Source: a virus. Taken from it: DNA of 64,000 nucleotides. The notes under the pieces were generated by a model that was given only the letters and a program-made list of their open reading frames with translations, was not told the DNA's origin and ran no database searches. The DNA lies in the IMG/VR virus record IMGVR_UViG_3300024301_000013, positions 1-64,000 of that record. The stretch is one strand, 5' to 3'. Every line of letters begins with the position of its first letter. The stretch's first letter is position 1. Both the position numbers and the translations under genes were made by a program. Of this stretch, positions 16,869 through 26,024 are shown one piece after another.

Positions 16869-18008
16869 ATGTCAGGAAATATAAAGAAAATTTTAGTATT
16901 ACTTCTAAACGATCCTAGTTCAGGTATTAACAAATATAGAATATCTGATCCACACATTAAGTTACAGAGCCTTTTTAAAGACGAGTTTTATATTGAAATA
17001 GCTGAAGATAGGGAACTTCTAAATATAGAAAGAGTAAAAAAATTTGACGCTATTTTTTACCATTCTGTTATTGAACAGATTGATGTGATAGCGAATCAAA
17101 CAGCTTTGATAAAAAGCATGGGTATAAAATTAATTGTTGATATTGACGATTATTTTGAATATCATGCTTTACATCCTTACTATAGAATAGCCAAGCAAAT
17201 TAATTTGAGGGACAAGACTTTGAATGCTATTAGAAAAGCTGATTTAGTAACTACCACTTCCGAATTTTTCGTTGAAGTATTAAAGAAATTCAATAAAAAT
17301 GTAGTTTCAATCCCCAATTCTATAAACTTTAAAGAAAAACAGAATCAAATCAATAACATTCCACATGAAACGGTAAATATTGGTTATGTGGCTGGGTCTT
17401 CGCATTTAGAGGATATTAAATTATTGAGGGGAGTTATGTCTTCGACCTTAAATAAGAATACACAAATGCACTTATGTGGATTTAACAGTGCTAAGGAAAC
17501 TGCTTTAAATTCTGTATGGCATAAGATGGAAATTGAATTTACAGATAATTACGCTTTTAAAGATAACAGGTTTATTGAATATCTACATGAATTTACCCAA
17601 GAACCTTATCCATATCAAAGTCAAATGAAGTATAAGCGTGTATGGACTAAACCTATCAATTCATATTGTCAATCTTATGATGAAATTGATATTGCTTTGG
17701 CACCATTACAAGATAATAAGTTTAATTACTATAAAAGTAATTTAAAGATGCTTGAAGCGGGTGTTAAGAAAAAACCCATTATTGTTAGTGGGGTTCAGCC
17801 TTATTTGGACGGCGAACATGGAAAAAATTGTTTAATGGTGGATCCAAAAAAGGAGCATAAAAATTGGATGAAGTATATAAAACAGTTGGTTGATTCAGAA
17901 CAAATGAGGATTGATTTAGGTGAAAACTTACATGAACACGTCTTCAATAACTTCAACTTAGAAACAACAACTAAATTACGTGCAGAAATTTATAGAAATA
18001 TTTTGTAG
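16869..18008 (+). CDS. Glycosyltransferase, GT-B fold
   Basis: The start at 16869 (379 aa, SGNIKKILVLLLND) is preferred over 16821 because it places the first Rossmann strand at the N-terminus. Typical GT-B elements are DADLVTTTSEFF-like (KADLVTTTSEFFVE), NSINF, the IGYVAGSSHLEDIKLL strand, and the sugar-nucleotide end NLKMLEAGVKKKPIIVSGVQPY...NCLMVDP. It probably adds sugars to virion proteins, phage DNA or host glycans. A weak host-type -7 element, TATATTTG (16846-16853), lies just upstream. A GGACGGCG copy is at 17807. Confidence 0.8.
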   Translation: MSGNIKKILVLLLNDPSSGINKYRISDPHIKLQSLFKDEFYIEIAEDRELLNIERVKKFDAIFYHSVIEQIDVIANQTALIKSMGIKLIVDIDDYFEYHALHPYYRIAKQINLRDKTLNAIRKADLVTTTSEFFVEVLKKFNKNVVSIPNSINFKEKQNQINNIPHETVNIGYVAGSSHLEDIKLLRGVMSSTLNKNTQMHLCGFNSAKETALNSVWHKMEIEFTDNYAFKDNRFIEYLHEFTQEPYPYQSQMKYKRVWTKPINSYCQSYDEIDIALAPLQDNKFNYYKSNLKMLEAGVKKKPIIVSGVQPYLDGEHGKNCLMVDPKKEHKNWMKYIKQLVDSEQMRIDLGENLHEHVFNNFNLETTTKLRAEIYRNIL

Positions 18009-18032
18009 TATCATAAAAGGGTTTTACCTTTG
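18002..18032 (+). promoter_or_regulatory. Bacteroidota-type promoter for exonuclease-dUTPase operon
   Basis: TTTG (18002-18005), 19 bases, TACCTTTG (18025-18032), followed by CAG and the ATG at 18050. It has the same extended TTTTACCTTTG(C/T)AG sequence as the promoter at 47.4 kb. It likely drives the exonuclease, dUTPase and two downstream genes early. Confidence 0.78.
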
Positions 18033-18049
18033 CAGAAAATTAATAAGAT

Positions 18050-18949
18050 ATGATATACAAAAACAAAAGTGTCTCTGAATTATCCAATTCTACTGAAGTA
18101 AGGGGTTTCTTTGTTGATCAGAAAAAGTATCAACCTATTAAACCTGAAGAATGTATCTTTTTAGACATTGAAACTGTTGCTAATTATTCCAGTTACGAAC
18201 AATTATCTCCAGAGCTTCAAAAGAGGTTTGAGATTAAACTAAATAGATGGATTAATTACGATGATTCTGCAAAGAGTAAAATTATTGATGCTTTCTTTCA
18301 GGAGTTAGAAAAGGAAACTAATTTGATGAATGTGTTGGACGGCGAATCGCTTCTAAAAATTTATAAAAATCAAAAAGCAATTTCGCCTTCCAAGCGCTAC
18401 ATAGAAGTTGCAGGTCTATACCCAGAGTATGGAAAAATCATTTGTATCAGTATGGGCTTTATGAAAAACGGTGAATTCCAAACCATTTCTTTTGTAGGCA
18501 ATGAATTAAAACTTCTAATGAATTTCCAATTCGGTATCACTAAACTGTATGAACGAATTTCAAAAGAAAACGATGGAAATGTTTGGGTAGTAGGTCACAA
18601 TATTAATTTCTTTGATGTTCCTTTTATCACAAAGAGAATGTCTTTGAATGGACTGTTAACCCCTGCATTCTTACACCAACCTTTCCAACAGCCTTGGAAT
18701 AAGAGAATTATTGATACTGCAAGTGAATGGAGAGCTGGTAATGCAACTGGTGATGCTACTTTAGAAACAATCTCCTTGAGCTTAGGATTTGAAAGTTCAA
18801 AATCAGGCAAAGTAAATGGAGAATCTATGGGACAATATTATTATTCCAAAGATTTCGACGTTAATGAATTAGTCACTTATTGTGAAAGCGATGTTGTAAA
18901 CGTTTACAAACTTTTCACTTATCTACAAAACTTAAAACAAGTAAAATAA
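18050..18949 (+). CDS. DEDD-type 3'-5' exonuclease (PolB exonuclease-like)
   Basis: The 299-residue protein has the three exonuclease motifs of the DnaQ/PolB superfamily: FLDIETV (about 40), VGHNINFFDVPFI (about 185), and YCESDVVNVYKLF near the C-terminus. The last has the Y-x-x-x-D form of the DEDDy type. It matches the stand-alone 'exonuclease related to PolB' group and may proofread or process DNA. A repeat copy at 18337 encodes LDGE; a one-mismatch copy (CGCCTTCC) follows near 18384. dUTPase starts at the next base after its stop. Confidence 0.85.
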   Translation: MIYKNKSVSELSNSTEVRGFFVDQKKYQPIKPEECIFLDIETVANYSSYEQLSPELQKRFEIKLNRWINYDDSAKSKIIDAFFQELEKETNLMNVLDGESLLKIYKNQKAISPSKRYIEVAGLYPEYGKIICISMGFMKNGEFQTISFVGNELKLLMNFQFGITKLYERISKENDGNVWVVGHNINFFDVPFITKRMSLNGLLTPAFLHQPFQQPWNKRIIDTASEWRAGNATGDATLETISLSLGFESSKSGKVNGESMGQYYYSKDFDVNELVTYCESDVVNVYKLFTYLQNLKQVK

Positions 18950-19408
18950 ATGCAAATTAAAGTAAGAAAATTATATCCAGATTCTATTCTGCCTACAAAA
19001 GCTAATTTGATGGACGTTGGCTTCGATGTTTACGCTCATTCTTTCGAAACCCAAGACGGCTCTCTTGTAATTTATTTGGGAATAGCAGTTGAACCACCTG
19101 AAGGATATTATTTTGAATTAGCCCCTAGATCATCAATTAGTAAAACACCTTGGGTATTTGCTAATTCAATTGGAATAATTGATCCGAATTATAGAGGTGA
19201 GTTACAAGTTAGAATGAAACCTGTTCATGAGATTGATGGTAATACTATTAAATATCGGAGAATCATTGATCATGGTTTCATGCGAGGAGATAGAGTCGGA
19301 CAATTAATACTTCGGAAACACGAAGGGCAAAATTTTGAAATAGTAGAAACAGATAACCTTTCTCTGACACAAAGAGGTGAAGGTGGTTTTGGTAGTACAG
19401 GAAAATGA
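18950..19408 (+). CDS. dut: dUTP diphosphatase
   Basis: The 152-residue trimeric-type dUTPase converts dUTP to dUMP, limiting uracil in phage DNA and feeding dTTP synthesis. Conserved motifs are MDVGFDVYA (I), APRSSISKT (II), GIIDPNYRGE (III), RGDRVGQLIL (IV) and the C-terminal arm RGEGGFGSTGK (V). All five motifs are intact. It abuts the exonuclease gene upstream and overlaps the following start by 4 bases. Confidence 0.95.
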   Translation: MQIKVRKLYPDSILPTKANLMDVGFDVYAHSFETQDGSLVIYLGIAVEPPEGYYFELAPRSSISKTPWVFANSIGIIDPNYRGELQVRMKPVHEIDGNTIKYRRIIDHGFMRGDRVGQLILRKHEGQNFEIVETDNLSLTQRGEGGFGSTGK

Positions 19409-20034
19409 TTATAGAACTATCTAAAATATCAGAGTTTATATCTTCCTCAAAAGAAGATTTGTTAATAATAGGCCAACCAAAAGGCATAGGATTAACAACA
19501 GAGATTGTCACATTCTTTTGTGATGCCCTCTTCTTTGAGGAAGATTGCTCTATATTAATTCTTTGTGATGACACTAAATCTAAAAGCTATATTATTAATT
19601 TAGCTAAAGATATTTTAAGTTTAAATTATAGTTATGATGCAACATACGATTATAACAATAACTTTATGAAAGTGTATAATAATGTACTTTCAGTTATAGC
19701 TTATAAAAAGTATGATAAGTCTAATTTCACAACAGATAAAGTAGATTTTAAATTCAAATATTCTTATGTTGATAAAGACGATAATAATGATCTTTTAAAC
19801 TATTATATTAGTGTTTATTTACCTCCTATAAGTAAACAGATGATTGTAGCTACTTATGATACACCAACTAGTCTTTATTATATAGGTGATTTTGAAGGGA
19901 AAATTAAGAAAGTTATAGTCAACTCTGAAAACCAAAAAGAAAATATTTCAAAGATGTATGACAATGAAGTTTATACATTAGAATACGAAACTATCTTAAA
20001 AGGAAAATTTAACAATGAAATTCACAATAAATAA
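19405..20034 (+). CDS. Unknown protein with degenerate P-loop-like N-terminus
   Basis: The 209-residue protein begins with ISSSKEDLLIIGQPKGIGLTTEIVTFF and then SILILCDDTKSK. The strand, G-x-P-x-G-x-G-x-T-T, helix, strand, DD pattern resembles a small ATPase or helicase core, but the Walker A Lys is replaced by Leu. The rest is Asp/Asn/Tyr-rich. It overlaps dut (4 bases) and the next gene (20 bases), so it is part of that operon. No family recognised. Confidence 0.55.
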   Translation: MIIELSKISEFISSSKEDLLIIGQPKGIGLTTEIVTFFCDALFFEEDCSILILCDDTKSKSYIINLAKDILSLNYSYDATYDYNNNFMKVYNNVLSVIAYKKYDKSNFTTDKVDFKFKYSYVDKDDNNDLLNYYISVYLPPISKQMIVATYDTPTSLYYIGDFEGKIKKVIVNSENQKENISKMYDNEVYTLEYETILKGKFNNEIHNK

Positions 20035-20902
20035 GGATTCGAGCATTATCAAATATAAGTTATCAGATGTAGTTAAGGCTGTTAAAAAGGATACCTTTGA
20101 AAACCCCCAATTCGACTTTGATAGCAACTACACTCTTATGATGTTTTTTAGTTATTTTATTGATTTAGCTGAAAAAGAGAATGATGAACAAAGTGTAAAT
20201 ATTTTAAAAAGTTATATACTAAACCAAGTATCAAAATTACCAGTAGAATATGAAAAAATTGTTGATAAATGTTTAGATTTGTTGGAGTACGACAAAGACT
20301 TGGAACAGATGTTTAAAAGTTCTTCAGTTGAAGTAATAACAGCATTCTTTTATCATCCTTTTTCTAGTTTTATCTACGACGAGTTGTTTTTATTCTACGA
20401 TAAAGCACCTATCACTGAAGTTCTAAAGGAGAAATTTAAGACAGATAATTTTTCACAAATTACTTATGAATTGAATTTGGATGTATCCAAAAAAATTAAA
20501 GAAAAGTTAGGGGAAGAAAAATATAAAAGTGTGATAACAGACGAGGAAATAAAAGAATATGAAGAAGCTCTAAAAGAGCAAAAGAAGTCGAAATCAGAGT
20601 TAGTAATTAATCGTAACCCTAACGACTTAAATGAAGCAGTGGAAGTTTTAATTGATATGTTTGATAATAACGATTCTTTAAAACAGGTGGATATTAATTT
20701 GGAGGAATCAACTGAAGTCTTTACTAGCATGTTATTTTTCCATATTTACGATGTTTTACTATTTAGCTTTAAATTATATGATCCGAAAACAAAACTAGTC
20801 AAATATTTTAAAAAGGAAAAAAACATTGAAGATCCATACACAATGATTTTTATAATGTTGAAAACCTTTGTTAATTATGTAAAATTGAAAAAATCAATTT
20901 AA
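20015..20902 (+). CDS. Unknown helical, acidic/Lys-rich protein
   Basis: The 295-residue protein is mainly helical with a charged central coiled-coil-like stretch (EEIKEYEEALKEQKKSKSE, about 170-190). It overlaps the upstream gene by 20 bases and is followed by a terminator, so it is the last gene of the exonuclease-dUTPase operon. No family recognised. Confidence 0.6.
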   Translation: MKFTINKDSSIIKYKLSDVVKAVKKDTFENPQFDFDSNYTLMMFFSYFIDLAEKENDEQSVNILKSYILNQVSKLPVEYEKIVDKCLDLLEYDKDLEQMFKSSSVEVITAFFYHPFSSFIYDELFLFYDKAPITEVLKEKFKTDNFSQITYELNLDVSKKIKEKLGEEKYKSVITDEEIKEYEEALKEQKKSKSELVINRNPNDLNEAVEVLIDMFDNNDSLKQVDINLEESTEVFTSMLFFHIYDVLLFSFKLYDPKTKLVKYFKKEKNIEDPYTMIFIMLKTFVNYVKLKKSI

Positions 20903-20905
20903 CTG

Positions 20906-20932
20906 AAAACCGCCACTTTTAATGGCGGTTTT
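20906..20932 (+). terminator. Rho-independent terminator
   Basis: A 10-bp stem, AAAACCGCCA / TGGCGGTTTT, with a 7-base loop (20916-20922), followed by further T/A-rich bases. It lies 4 bases after the stop at 20902. Confidence 0.88.
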
Positions 20933-20974
20933 TATTTATTATCACTATATTTAAAACGAAAAAGTTTTGTTAAT

Positions 20975-21583
20975 ATGACTTATATCTTAGATGAAAAAAA
21001 TACCAATACTACGTATGATAGCTATTTTAGCGTCGTAGGTAAAAAAAATATGCCTACAAATCAACTAGACGAAATTCAATTATTAGATGTTTCAGAATCG
21101 TTTCAAAAATTGAAAAAGTATTTTTCAAAAGTTACTTACGAATACTTTTCGATTAATGAACGTAAAACAATATTAGAATATCTTATTTCTAATTATGCTT
21201 CTAAACAATTAAATGTTTTTGCTGAATACAGGGATTTAGATTATAAAATAACAGATAAGAAAGAACTACTAAAATACTTTTGTTATCATTTGATTATTTT
21301 ATATTCCGATTACAAATATCAAGAAGATGAGAGCTACAATCCTTTAAAAGTTATTAATGAATTGGAAACAGCATTTCTTTCTGATAAAGAGAATGGGTAT
21401 AAGATGGCTGATTTTTATTTGCAGTCAAAAAAGATTTTTTCAAACTTACCTATGTCTGAAATAGTAAAGATAAGATTGGAAGATTCATTGATATTAATAT
21501 CTTTAAAAGAGGATCTTAAGATTCAATTTAATTTAGTAATATATTATTTGATTTTACTAAATAATTTTGACCCCTTTTTGTAA
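20975..21583 (+). CDS. Unknown helical protein
   Basis: The 202-residue protein is rich in Tyr, Leu and Lys (YFSINERKTILEYLISNY; KYFCYHLIILYSDYKYQ) and probably all-helical. No motifs seen. It is a single gene between two terminators. A weak host-like -7 (TATATTTA, 20946-20953) lies upstream without a good -33. Confidence 0.55.
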   Translation: MTYILDEKNTNTTYDSYFSVVGKKNMPTNQLDEIQLLDVSESFQKLKKYFSKVTYEYFSINERKTILEYLISNYASKQLNVFAEYRDLDYKITDKKELLKYFCYHLIILYSDYKYQEDESYNPLKVINELETAFLSDKENGYKMADFYLQSKKIFSNLPMSEIVKIRLEDSLILISLKEDLKIQFNLVIYYLILLNNFDPFL

Positions 21584-21584
21584 A

Positions 21585-21620
21585 AAAAAGCCGCAACATA
21601 ATAATATGCTGCGGCTTTTT
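21585..21620. terminator. Bidirectional rho-independent terminator
   Basis: The stem AAAAAGCCGCA / TGCGGCTTTTT encloses a CATAATAATATG inner hairpin. It separates the plus gene ending at 21583 from the minus-strand holin gene ending at 21636. Confidence 0.88.
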
Positions 21621-21635
21621 CATTTTTGTCAAATT

Positions 21636-21869
21636 TTATTTCTTAGAAGTAGGCTTTAATTCTTTAAAACTTCTAACTTCCTCCTTCAAACTTCTAACTT
21701 CTTCTTGTACGGCGCTGTGATCAAAAAGTTGCCATACAGCACCAGCTACCGACATAAGAATACCGATTAGCATATTTACTGATTCTTGGTCTTTCCAACC
21801 CATACCTACTGCGATAGCACCAGCTACCATTAAAATTTGACGCAAAATGTCAAGTGTGAACCATTTCAT
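21636..21869 (-). CDS. Putative holin (two-TM, Pam3 gp28-like)
   Basis: The 77-residue protein has two hydrophobic helices (about 12-29, ILMVAGAIAVGMG; and 33-50, MLIGILMSVAGAVWQLF) joined by a short WKDQES turn. A charged coiled-coil tail carries two near-identical units (EEVRSLK and EEVRSFK). Size and topology fit small phage holins of the Pam3 gp28 type, which open the inner membrane for the endolysin at 5 kb. It stands alone on the minus strand. Confidence 0.72.
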   Translation of the reverse strand: MKWFTLDILRQILMVAGAIAVGMGWKDQESVNMLIGILMSVAGAVWQLFDHSAVQEEVRSLKEEVRSFKELKPTSKK

Positions 21870-21934
21870 AGTTAAAAAAAAATTTTTTGATTATATTTGT
21901 GTGAGAACTTCATATAGATTACTCGTATATAAAT

Positions 21935-23461
21935 ATGCTATACTTTTACAGTACAAGAAAAAAATCAGAAGAAAATAGAAAAAAAATTTTCCATTCTCTA
22001 AAATCAGATGTAAAAATCGTTGAATTTGAAAATAACGGTCAATATTCTTTAACACAGGCTTATAATAAGGCATTAGATATGTGTGAAGAAGATGAGATAT
22101 TAGTTTTAGCTCATGATGATATAAATTTACCCTCTGGCTGGGATTTAAAAATAAGAGAATTATTTGAAACAACAGATTATGGTATTATAGGTATGGCTGG
22201 TTCAGCTTCTTTACCTAAGAGCGGTGTTTGGTGGGAGAACAGATCAGACTTAGCTGGTATTGTTTCACATGAAAGAGTAGTAAATGGTAAATTAGTAAAG
22301 TACGATTCTGAATTTTCTAGTAACCATGATTTTGTTATGAATGTTTGTGTGTTGGACGGCGTTTTTATTGCTCTAAAAAAAGATAGGATAAAAAAACGCT
22401 TTAATGAAGACATTAAAGGATTTCATTATTACGATGTTAGTTTTACAGTTGATAATTTCTTAGAAGGTGTTAAAATAGGTGTTACAACTGCCTTTAAAAT
22501 TCACCACAAAAGTGTAGGTGAGGTTAACAATTCTTGGCATTATAATAGAAACGTGTTTACTCAAATGTATGCAGATAAACTACCAATAGAAACTAAACCT
22601 ATTTTGTCAGAAATAGTAAAAGTAAATCCCGTACAAGTTGCAGCTATATCTGTTGGTGTAATCATCTTAACAAAAGATAAAATCAATTATCTTACTAAAT
22701 GTATTGATTCTTTAATAAAGAAAACTAATAAAAATATTTCTTTGAATATCGTTGTTGGGGATACAGGTTCTTCTGAAGAATCCTTAAAGTCCTTAGATGA
22801 GTATTTTAAAACAATAGAAGAAGAGCAACATAAAAATGTTAAATTAACTCTACATAAATTAGAGTTTTACAATTTTGCCAAAAATAATAATGAAATAGTA
22901 AAAAAATATTTTACAGACGAAGAACTTCTCTTATTTTGCAATAATGATATTCAATTAATAAATAATGCCTTAGATTTGATGGTATTAACTTACCAGAAAA
23001 ATAAGCAGAGATGCGGTACAATTGGGTGTAGATTGCTTTATCCTAATTTGAAAGTTCAACATGGAGGTATTATTTTGTATGTAGACAAAAATAAACGTTT
23101 AGGGGCATCACATTATGGTTTGAAGAGTTATTATTCTTTTAATAGTAGATTATCTTCTAATATGGTTGGATGTACAGGTGCTTTTTTACTAATGAATAAA
23201 AAGTCTTTTGAAAAAGTTAATGGTTTTAATGAAAACACCGTGGAATGTTTTGAAGACGTTGTTTTAAATATAGACGCAATAGCTAAACTAGACAAAACAA
23301 ACTTTTATCAAGGCGACGCTGTTTGTTATCACTATGAATCTTTAACTAGAGATGAATCCCCAGATAAATTTGAAAGGATAGGTAAAGATTTTATAAATGT
23401 TTTACAGCCAAAAATTTTAGAAAATAAAAATAAATTAAAAAATTATATCGTGATACTATGA
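21935..23461 (+). CDS. Two-domain glycosyltransferase, GT-A/family 2-like
   Basis: The 508-residue protein appears to hold two GT-A modules. The first (about 1-205) has YNKALDMCEEDEILVLAHDDINLPSGW, with HDD as a DxD-type metal site. The second (about 225-480) has VGVIILTKDKINYLTKCIDSL, FCNNDIQL and a CTGAFLLMNKKSFEKVNGFNE acceptor region. It is likely to modify a phage or host surface component. The repeat copy at 22354 encodes LDGV. Its stop overlaps the next start. Confidence 0.82.
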   Translation: MLYFYSTRKKSEENRKKIFHSLKSDVKIVEFENNGQYSLTQAYNKALDMCEEDEILVLAHDDINLPSGWDLKIRELFETTDYGIIGMAGSASLPKSGVWWENRSDLAGIVSHERVVNGKLVKYDSEFSSNHDFVMNVCVLDGVFIALKKDRIKKRFNEDIKGFHYYDVSFTVDNFLEGVKIGVTTAFKIHHKSVGEVNNSWHYNRNVFTQMYADKLPIETKPILSEIVKVNPVQVAAISVGVIILTKDKINYLTKCIDSLIKKTNKNISLNIVVGDTGSSEESLKSLDEYFKTIEEEQHKNVKLTLHKLEFYNFAKNNNEIVKKYFTDEELLLFCNNDIQLINNALDLMVLTYQKNKQRCGTIGCRLLYPNLKVQHGGIILYVDKNKRLGASHYGLKSYYSFNSRLSSNMVGCTGAFLLMNKKSFEKVNGFNENTVECFEDVVLNIDAIAKLDKTNFYQGDAVCYHYESLTRDESPDKFERIGKDFINVLQPKILENKNKLKNYIVIL

Positions 23462-24135
23462 AAAAAAAGGTAGCAATAACAATAAATGATGTTATTAGAA
23501 GATATTATGATACTTTTAAAGAGGTTTATAATGTTTATTTAGATGAAGAGGATCAATTTAATGATGAAAAGATTGAAAGAAAAGAAGACTTTGAGTTTGG
23601 AATTTTAGATGATGAAGGTGATATTCAAGAAATTACGGAAAATAAAATCGAAAAAAAAATCCTAAATTTGGAAGGTAAGGTTGATCCGATGTATATAACA
23701 TCTAAAATCGAGTTTGAGTCAAAGGACTTTTTTCTTAGATTTTTATATGAGCAGATGAGTTTTGAAATAGGTGCTAAAACTAATGTAACTTACAAAGATG
23801 TCATTAACGACTTTCATGAACTGCAAAATCATTTTAATTCAAAAGGCATAGTTTTGGATTTGGTTTCGATGGAAGTGGGTAATAGTAAACCAGCTACTTT
23901 ATTCTTTTTATCGAGAGAAAAATGCAAATTAAATAATTTGAGGTTTGTTAGTTCTTATGAAGAAATTTGGGAAGATTATAAAATGATTATTACAGCTGAT
24001 AATTTTATAATTGAGAAAAAACCTAAAAATAAAAAACTCCTTAGAATAGAAACTGAAAATAATAAAGAATTAAAACAAGGAAAAAAATTCAATAATTTAA
24101 AAGAAATAGTAAACTATTTAAAAAATGGAAAATAA
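23458..24135 (+). CDS. Unknown charged protein between glycosyltransferases
   Basis: The 225-residue, Lys/Glu-rich protein overlaps both neighbours (4 and 11 bases) and so is translationally coupled to the glycosyltransferase genes. The N-terminus (KVAITINDVIRRYYDTFKEVYN) is helical, and the middle has FRSLYEQMSFEIGAKTNVT-like hydrophobic packing (FLRFLYEQMSFEIGAKTN). No family recognised; a partner or acceptor of the glycosyltransferases is possible. Confidence 0.6.
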   Translation: MKKKVAITINDVIRRYYDTFKEVYNVYLDEEDQFNDEKIERKEDFEFGILDDEGDIQEITENKIEKKILNLEGKVDPMYITSKIEFESKDFFLRFLYEQMSFEIGAKTNVTYKDVINDFHELQNHFNSKGIVLDLVSMEVGNSKPATLFFLSREKCKLNNLRFVSSYEEIWEDYKMIITADNFIIEKKPKNKKLLRIETENNKELKQGKKFNNLKEIVNYLKNGK

Positions 24136-25228
24136 AGAAATAATAGAAAAATTGGTGGAATTAAAAGGTAAAATCCTAGACAAGAAAGGTAGGTTATTTT
24201 TCTTTGTTGCTGACACCAACGGCACACCAATGGCTTCAATTGAATATATCTATAGAGTAGCTGGTATCATGAGTGATGAGGGTTACGATGTAATTATGTT
24301 ACACGAAAAAGAAAAATTCATCGGGGTTCAAAATTGGATGGGTGAAAAGTATTCAGGTTTGAAACATATTTCACTTGAAACTATGAATCAAAACCCAGAG
24401 TACCAAATAAACGGTGCAGATACTTTTTTCATTCCTGAACTGTACGCGGATTTGATTAAAAAACTATGGGAAACTAAATTACCATCTGATACAGTTGTTA
24501 TTTGTCAATCACATAGTTTCATTTTTAAATATATGAATGCTGGGGAAAGTTGGAATTTTTACGGTGTGGATCATGCGATAACTACATCAAATAAAATGAA
24601 GACTTTTTTGAAGGAGTACCAACCAGTAAAAAATATTCATGTTATAAATCCCTTTATATCTGATGTTTTTTCGCCGTCCACCACCCCCCAAAAACCTATT
24701 ATTTCAATTATTAGTAGAAATCAAGAGGACATAGAAAGAGTAGCTAAATTATTTTATCAAAAATATCCAATGTATTCTTGGATATCATTTAGAACTCTCG
24801 GTAATATGCCTAAAGAAGACTTTGCTAATACTTTAAAGGAAACATGTTTATCTATTTGGTTAGACGATTATGCTACTTTTGGTACGTTTCCTCTTGAGTC
24901 AATGAAATCTGGTGTACCAGTTCTAATTAAAATTCCTGATCTAATACCTGAATGGGCTGAATCAATAGAAGAAGATAGAATCAAATTAAGTGATAATGCT
25001 ATCTATGTTTCAAATATATTATCAATCCCAGATTATATTGCCCGTTTCATGGAAACTTGGTTGTTAGGTGAAGTTCCTCAAAAGATGTATGATAACATGC
25101 AGTCAACTGTTGAACCTTACACTGAAACTAATTTTATAGAACAAACAAAAGCAGTATTTGGAACTATCTTTCAAAGCAAATTAGAAAAAGTAAATCAAAC
25201 AATTAAAAAATACGAAGATGAGCAATAA
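24125..25228 (+). CDS. Glycosyltransferase, GT-B fold
   Basis: The 367-residue protein has a GT4-like layout. The N-terminal domain holds FFVADTNGTPMASIEYIYRVAGIMSDEGYDVIML. The C-terminal domain has PIISIISRNQEDI, then FRTLGNMPKEDFANTLKETCLSIWLDDYATFGTFPLESMKSGVPVLI, the E-x7-E-type sugar-nucleotide region. A GGACGGCG copy (24672, antisense, SPST) falls exactly between the two domains. It overlaps both neighbouring genes. Confidence 0.82.
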   Translation: MENKEIIEKLVELKGKILDKKGRLFFFVADTNGTPMASIEYIYRVAGIMSDEGYDVIMLHEKEKFIGVQNWMGEKYSGLKHISLETMNQNPEYQINGADTFFIPELYADLIKKLWETKLPSDTVVICQSHSFIFKYMNAGESWNFYGVDHAITTSNKMKTFLKEYQPVKNIHVINPFISDVFSPSTTPQKPIISIISRNQEDIERVAKLFYQKYPMYSWISFRTLGNMPKEDFANTLKETCLSIWLDDYATFGTFPLESMKSGVPVLIKIPDLIPEWAESIEEDRIKLSDNAIYVSNILSIPDYIARFMETWLLGEVPQKMYDNMQSTVEPYTETNFIEQTKAVFGTIFQSKLEKVNQTIKKYEDEQ

Positions 25229-25997
25229 ATTAACAGTAATAATACCAATACATAAAGTAGACATAGATGAAAGCTATTTGATTAGTATGTTTGAATCTTT
25301 GTCTGTGCAGGACAATAAAAACTTTGATGTTTTAATTGCTACATTTCCTGATTTACAAAGTCAGATTAATTTAGCTAATAAATTCGATGTTAAATTGTCT
25401 TTTTTGGATTTACCAGAGGAATTGAAAGATATTTACCCCAATTATACAGAGGTAATTAATTTCGCCGTCCACTCCGTAAATACAGAGTACTTCACAATAT
25501 TACAATACGATAATGTATTAAATAATACGTTCGTTCATTTCGTAGAAGAATACTCAACAGCATATCCAACAGTTTCAGTTTTTATGCCTATCACACTAGA
25601 ATTCGACGGAGAAACCTTTGTGAGAACTGCAAACGAAGTAGCTTGGACCGTCAATTACACCGAAAAGCAAGGGTATTTAGATTTTGAAACCCTTAAAAAA
25701 TTACCTATATTCTCTTTTGTTTCTGCTATATACAAGACTGAAACGTTCCTTGAAAATAACGGCTATAAACATAGCATAAAAAAGTATTTTGAATACGAAT
25801 ATTTTTTGAGAATACTTAATCAGCTAGCAGAAGTAATGGTTATTCCTAGGTTTATGGTGAGACATACCGTTAACAGACAAAATAGCTTATCTACTTATTA
25901 TGATGATCAAGATAAACTTGAAATGAAGTTTTATCAAGATCTAGCAAAAAAAGAATATTTCTTCCCTGAAGATAGACAAATTACATACGAAGGTTAA
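25218..25997 (+). CDS. Glycosyltransferase, family 2-like (GT-A)
   Basis: The 259-residue protein starts with LTVIIPIHKVDIDESYLISMFESLSVQDNKNFDVLIAT, the usual GT2 nucleotide-binding start. It then has FTILQYDNVLN in place of a DxD loop (a single Asp in YDN), and SAIYKTETFLENNGY. It is the last gene of the glycosyltransferase group and overlaps the preceding gene by 11 bases. The repeat copy at 25463 encodes FAVH. Confidence 0.8.
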   Translation: MSNKLTVIIPIHKVDIDESYLISMFESLSVQDNKNFDVLIATFPDLQSQINLANKFDVKLSFLDLPEELKDIYPNYTEVINFAVHSVNTEYFTILQYDNVLNNTFVHFVEEYSTAYPTVSVFMPITLEFDGETFVRTANEVAWTVNYTEKQGYLDFETLKKLPIFSFVSAIYKTETFLENNGYKHSIKKYFEYEYFLRILNQLAEVMVIPRFMVRHTVNRQNSLSTYYDDQDKLEMKFYQDLAKKEYFFPEDRQITYEG

Positions 25998-26024
25998 CTC
26001 CTTTTATTTTTTAATCTAAATTAA

